A stretch of DNA of 64,000 bases from Polytrichum commune. Lineage: Eukaryota > Streptophyta > Polytrichopsida > Polytrichales > Polytrichaceae. Position 1 is the stretch's first letter, and each line of letters starts with the position of its first letter. Positions 60,893-64,000 of this stretch are shown piece after piece. Below the pieces are notes generated by a model. The model saw only the letters and a program-made list of their open reading frames with translations, ran no database searches and was not told the DNA's origin. The position numbers and the translations under genes were made by a program. The DNA is taken from the NCBI GenBank assembly GCA_950295325.1, contig OX485806.1:12464001-12528000 (forward strand), in the 5' to 3' direction.

Positions 60893-61015
60893 CTCACTCC
60901 ATCCCAAAATTATTGTCCTACTCCCCAGAGTTTAATATCCCAAAATGTTTGTCCGACAAATATTTTGGGATATTAAACTCCGGGGAGTAGGACAATAATT
61001 TTGGGACAGAAGAAA
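60893..61015. mobile_element. Stowaway MITE, longer copy
   Basis: This 123-bp relative of the element at 52182 is flanked by TA (60891-60892 and 61016-61017). Its arms include TCCCAAAATTATTGTCCTAC and the complement, and it keeps an extra left-arm segment, GAGTTTAATATCCCAAAATG, that the 52182 copy lacks. The outermost bases have diverged (CTCACTCCA and AGAAGAAA), so it is older or more worn. Confidence 0.9.
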
Positions 61016-61017
61016 TA

Positions 61018-62609
61018 TGTGGTGTGAAGAGTTCACCCCCTGGGATGTATACTCATGCACAACTCAAGGCTTGGAAATTCCATGTTTTGCACAAATCCAC
61101 TTGGTTGTTGATTGCCTTCCAAGTTTCTCCATCTTCAAAGAAAGTGCATAAAACAAGGTAGTAGACGGAACTGAGGGTGTACAAAAGGAGGAGGATCCAT
61201 TGGATGTGGCGCCATCATCAACACGTGTTGTGGCATCAAAGACCGATAAAAGGAAACAAGGGGAAAAAAATTGCCACTACCCCTACCCCACCTCCAATTA
61301 ATACTCCCAATAATGCAACAAGCCTTCAATGTACTCTTGTTGAGATAATCTCTATCATCTTCTCTCCTCTCACCTTGAAAAAGATTATTGTGTTGGTCCA
61401 AAGAGGCTCGAGTTCAACATCAAACGCATTTCAGATTATGTTGGAGAACACATCCGTGTTTAATATCATAAACACTCCATCTCATCCATTGCTGATTGAA
61501 ACTCACAATTTCATCAAACATGGAAGCACTCGTTCTCCTTACATTTGTTTCATTCAATTAACAATATGGTGTTTTAGTTTCTAAGGGGAGTTTGATGGAC
61601 TTTTGAGGTGGGTGGCAGTTTGATAATTCTAGCAAGACTAGTGGATTTGGTGACTGTTGCCCACACCCAAGATGCGACTTGGTCATTGCCAAGTCTCCAA
61701 AAGGTCTTCTAGTCCCATGAATTTCTTCCCCTTTGGTTTGGAATCCACACAATGTTAATGATGTTGGGGCTCTCTTTGAGATTGTTTGTATTTCCTCCAT
61801 GATTCTTTTGTTTGTCTCATAATCTAAGGAGGTGTGCAATGACATAAGAATATGTGCAACAACGTATTATTTTGCACTTGTAGAAGATTGGTGGGGTGTG
61901 AATGTGTTGCATTTATGTTCTACACCATGAATAAACATCAAGACATGGATTATTTTGGTATGTTTTTGTAGTCGAAGCATTTATGTATATTATTATATTG
62001 TTGTGAGAAGAAAGCACAAGGCATGATGATGAGTTGGTGGCATCCCCTCCCATGAAGTTGGTACTTCCCATCTATGCCGGGGAGTTGCTATTGCATAAGC
62101 AGAAGCATCAACGCATGCACCTGCCCAGCTAGGGTCCCACAAGTTTGATCCGAACGTGGAGATGTTGTTCCAATTGAGGCATCAAAGGACAATGGGGGTC
62201 ATATAGATAGTTGATAGAAGGTGCAATTATATATTTGATTAACATGCTTTTGGTTGGATTCGATTTGACTCTAGATTGGATTTGGCAATTTGCATAAATA
62301 AAACTTTGAATTTGAACCCATTCCTATGACATGGCATGAAAATACATTTGTTTGTGTCAACTTCGCATGTTTCGAATGGCCTTCCAATTTTATACTCTTC
62401 ATTGCTTTATAAATGCATTATTCCGAATGGAGTTTTGTATGCATGGTTGGGGTGGGTGGTTAGTCTCATTCAAATAAGACATTAAATCAATTTTATTTGT
62501 ATCGCAATCCCACAACTATAGGATATTAACGTGTGTTTTAACACATTAATTATCTTATGTCAAATGCTCATATGTTAAGGCTCACTACCCACTGCTCATA
62601 TGATAACAC
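61018..62609. other. Intergenic region, no gene seen
   Basis: A 135-codon plus-strand frame at 61177-61584 and a 95-codon minus frame at 61845-61558 show no recognisable motif and overlap each other. Nothing else was identified. Confidence 0.4.
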
Positions 62610-63580
62610 TCCTCCTTATACCACAAAACAACTTACAAAAATACTCACTATATTCCAGGTGACCAAATGTAATACAATCCCTCTCATAATTACCACACAA
62701 CAAATGGGAGGAAGCTGAAGAAAATTCCGACAACACCCTAAGCCATTTCAAGAAAACCTACCTCAACCACCAAATACCCCCTTCACTACCACAACACGCC
62801 AACCAACAAGGAGGGTTCCTACCACGCAAAAAACAAAATGCATGGAATCACTAGCTCAATATATACAATAGCATACAAAAAGAAACAAGAGTAATAACCA
62901 CCCAACCATGCCCAAGATGGCACAATCACCAAGACATCTACCAGCTCCACACCCTCACAAATGTCACTACCTTGCCTACCCCTATAGATAAAACCACTTC
63001 ACAAAAATGGATTGAGGAACTAGCTAGCACATGACATACAACAAAAATCACCTCCTAACAAACAAAACACAAAAAACATCAAAAAATGTCAAATCATGCA
63101 CAAATTTATTCAAACTCGCATCAAACACACCACTAGATTGCCTCAAAGACACAAATGACAACATACTCTTGAGATATAGCCCATGAAATCCTTCACACAC
63201 AACAAAACCTCTTCAAGAGACAAGCCCCTTATATGAGAGGGCTCCACAGAGTAGCCCACAACATGCCAATGTGCAATTCAAAAAATACCTATGGCATACA
63301 CAAGACAACTTCATTATAGAAAGAAAAAAAGAGGCCCACAAAATTTGCACTCTCACAATCTTCTCTAGAGAAGTTTTCAATAACAACCTCGAGAGAGTAG
63401 CTGAACAAAACACCTTGGGATCATACAACATCACCAACAAGATCCTAAAGTCACTCACATCAATCTTCCACACACATGCTCTTCCTCTTTTTTTAACAAT
63501 GCTACTGCCACCAAAGAACCATCCCTGTCTATTGGAAACATAGCAAAACATAACTCCTTACACAAAACAATTCACTCAAA
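62610..63580 (+). mobile_element. Truncated copy of the LINE family at 10010
   Basis: The segment matches the N-terminal and early RT part of the LINE at 10010-11110: QGGFLPRKKQ against QGEFLPRTQQ, and MLFLFF, stop, QCY with VYWKHSKT against MLFLFFWQCYKQREISNYWKHSKT in pieces. It has the same C/A-rich bias. It ends before the catalytic RT motifs, so the 3' part is missing, unusual for LINEs, which normally lose the 5' end. It carries many stops and is inactive. Confidence 0.75.
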
Positions 63581-63737
63581 AATAGATTTATCCATTTTGT
63601 GACAAATACCCATATATTGTCATGCAAATATTATTTTTTGTTGGGTTAGATTTACATGCCCATCTACTATTCCTTTGGACTAGGAATGTCCTCATGCAAC
63701 CGTAGAGTTAAGTAGGTACCAGAGCCCAACATTGGGC

Positions 63738-64000
63738 GCCCATGCCCATGCCCATGCCCATACCCACCCATGCCCATGGGTTTTGGGTGGGCATGGGTGC
63801 AATATTATTGTTCATGGGCGGGCATGGCTGAGCTATTATTGTTCATGGGTGGGCATGGGTGGGCATGGGTGGGGCACAATTACACAATTACACAATACAC
63901 ATTACATAATTTTTGAATACATGGGCGCAATTTGAATAGCATGGGTGGGCATGGGTGGGCATGGGTGCGCACATGTCATGCTATGGGTGGGCATGGGTGG
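63738..64000. repeat. GGGCATGGGT tandem array running off the window
   Basis: Units of GGGCATGGGT in head-to-tail order, interrupted by short AT-rich inserts (ATTATTGTTCATGGG appears twice), continue to the last base. The first part (63738-63780) has the complementary strand, GCCCATGCCCATGCCC, so the array begins with an inverted block. The window cuts the array. Confidence 0.92.

Overview
The window reads as nuclear DNA of a land plant. It holds one large intron-containing host gene, a plant-type SCAPER homologue, inside a thick and partly nested layer of transposable elements: plant chromodomain Ty3/gypsy, Mutator-like (MULE), Stowaway and hAT-like elements, a LINE and a Penelope-like reverse transcriptase. 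The LINE (RT, RNase H and a restriction-like nuclease) together with the Penelope-like remnant hints at a non-flowering lineage such as a fern, lycophyte or bryophyte. That lineage guess is inference. No tRNA, rRNA or CRISPR was found.

Layout. 1-5080 is non-coding repeat debris. 5081-7135 is a solo LTR of family 2. 7726-7872 is a pure AG microsatellite. 8237-9450 (minus) is a decayed Penelope-like RT. About 10010-24335 is a LINE split twice: by a complete chromovirus (11531-18399, nearly identical LTRs, 5-bp duplication AGGGG) and by a second family-2 solo LTR (20871-22643, duplication AAAAC). The LINE reading frame resumes in frame across both insertions, so it was open when they landed. 24336-36094 is mostly unassigned DNA with exon-like ORFs of unknown nature, a 412-bp hAT-like MITE and small tandem arrays.

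36095-43555 is a solo LTR of the chromovirus family in reverse orientation, split by a 6.5-kb MULE (36446-42921) with a 9-bp target duplication and ~356-bp inverted repeats. The MULE carries a decayed transposase (MULE and SWIM domains) on the minus strand and a convergent second gene with an Arg/Gly-rich tail on the plus strand. This recalls maize MuDR, although the second gene is not a recognisable mudrB.

43960-57000 is the host gene region. Eleven exons with consistent GT-AG introns and phases join into a 2126-codon SCAPER-like reading frame (47274-56255), with a possible upstream exon at 44750-44932, a Stowaway MITE in one intron and a poly(A) signal near 56829. 57000-64000 is AT-rich intergenic DNA with a second Stowaway MITE, a truncated copy of the same LINE and a GGGCATGGGT-type tandem array running off the window end.

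The only gene I consider functional is the SCAPER homologue. The transposon genes are broken, often by isolated in-frame TGA/TAG codons in otherwise open frames, which fits decay of methylated repeats.
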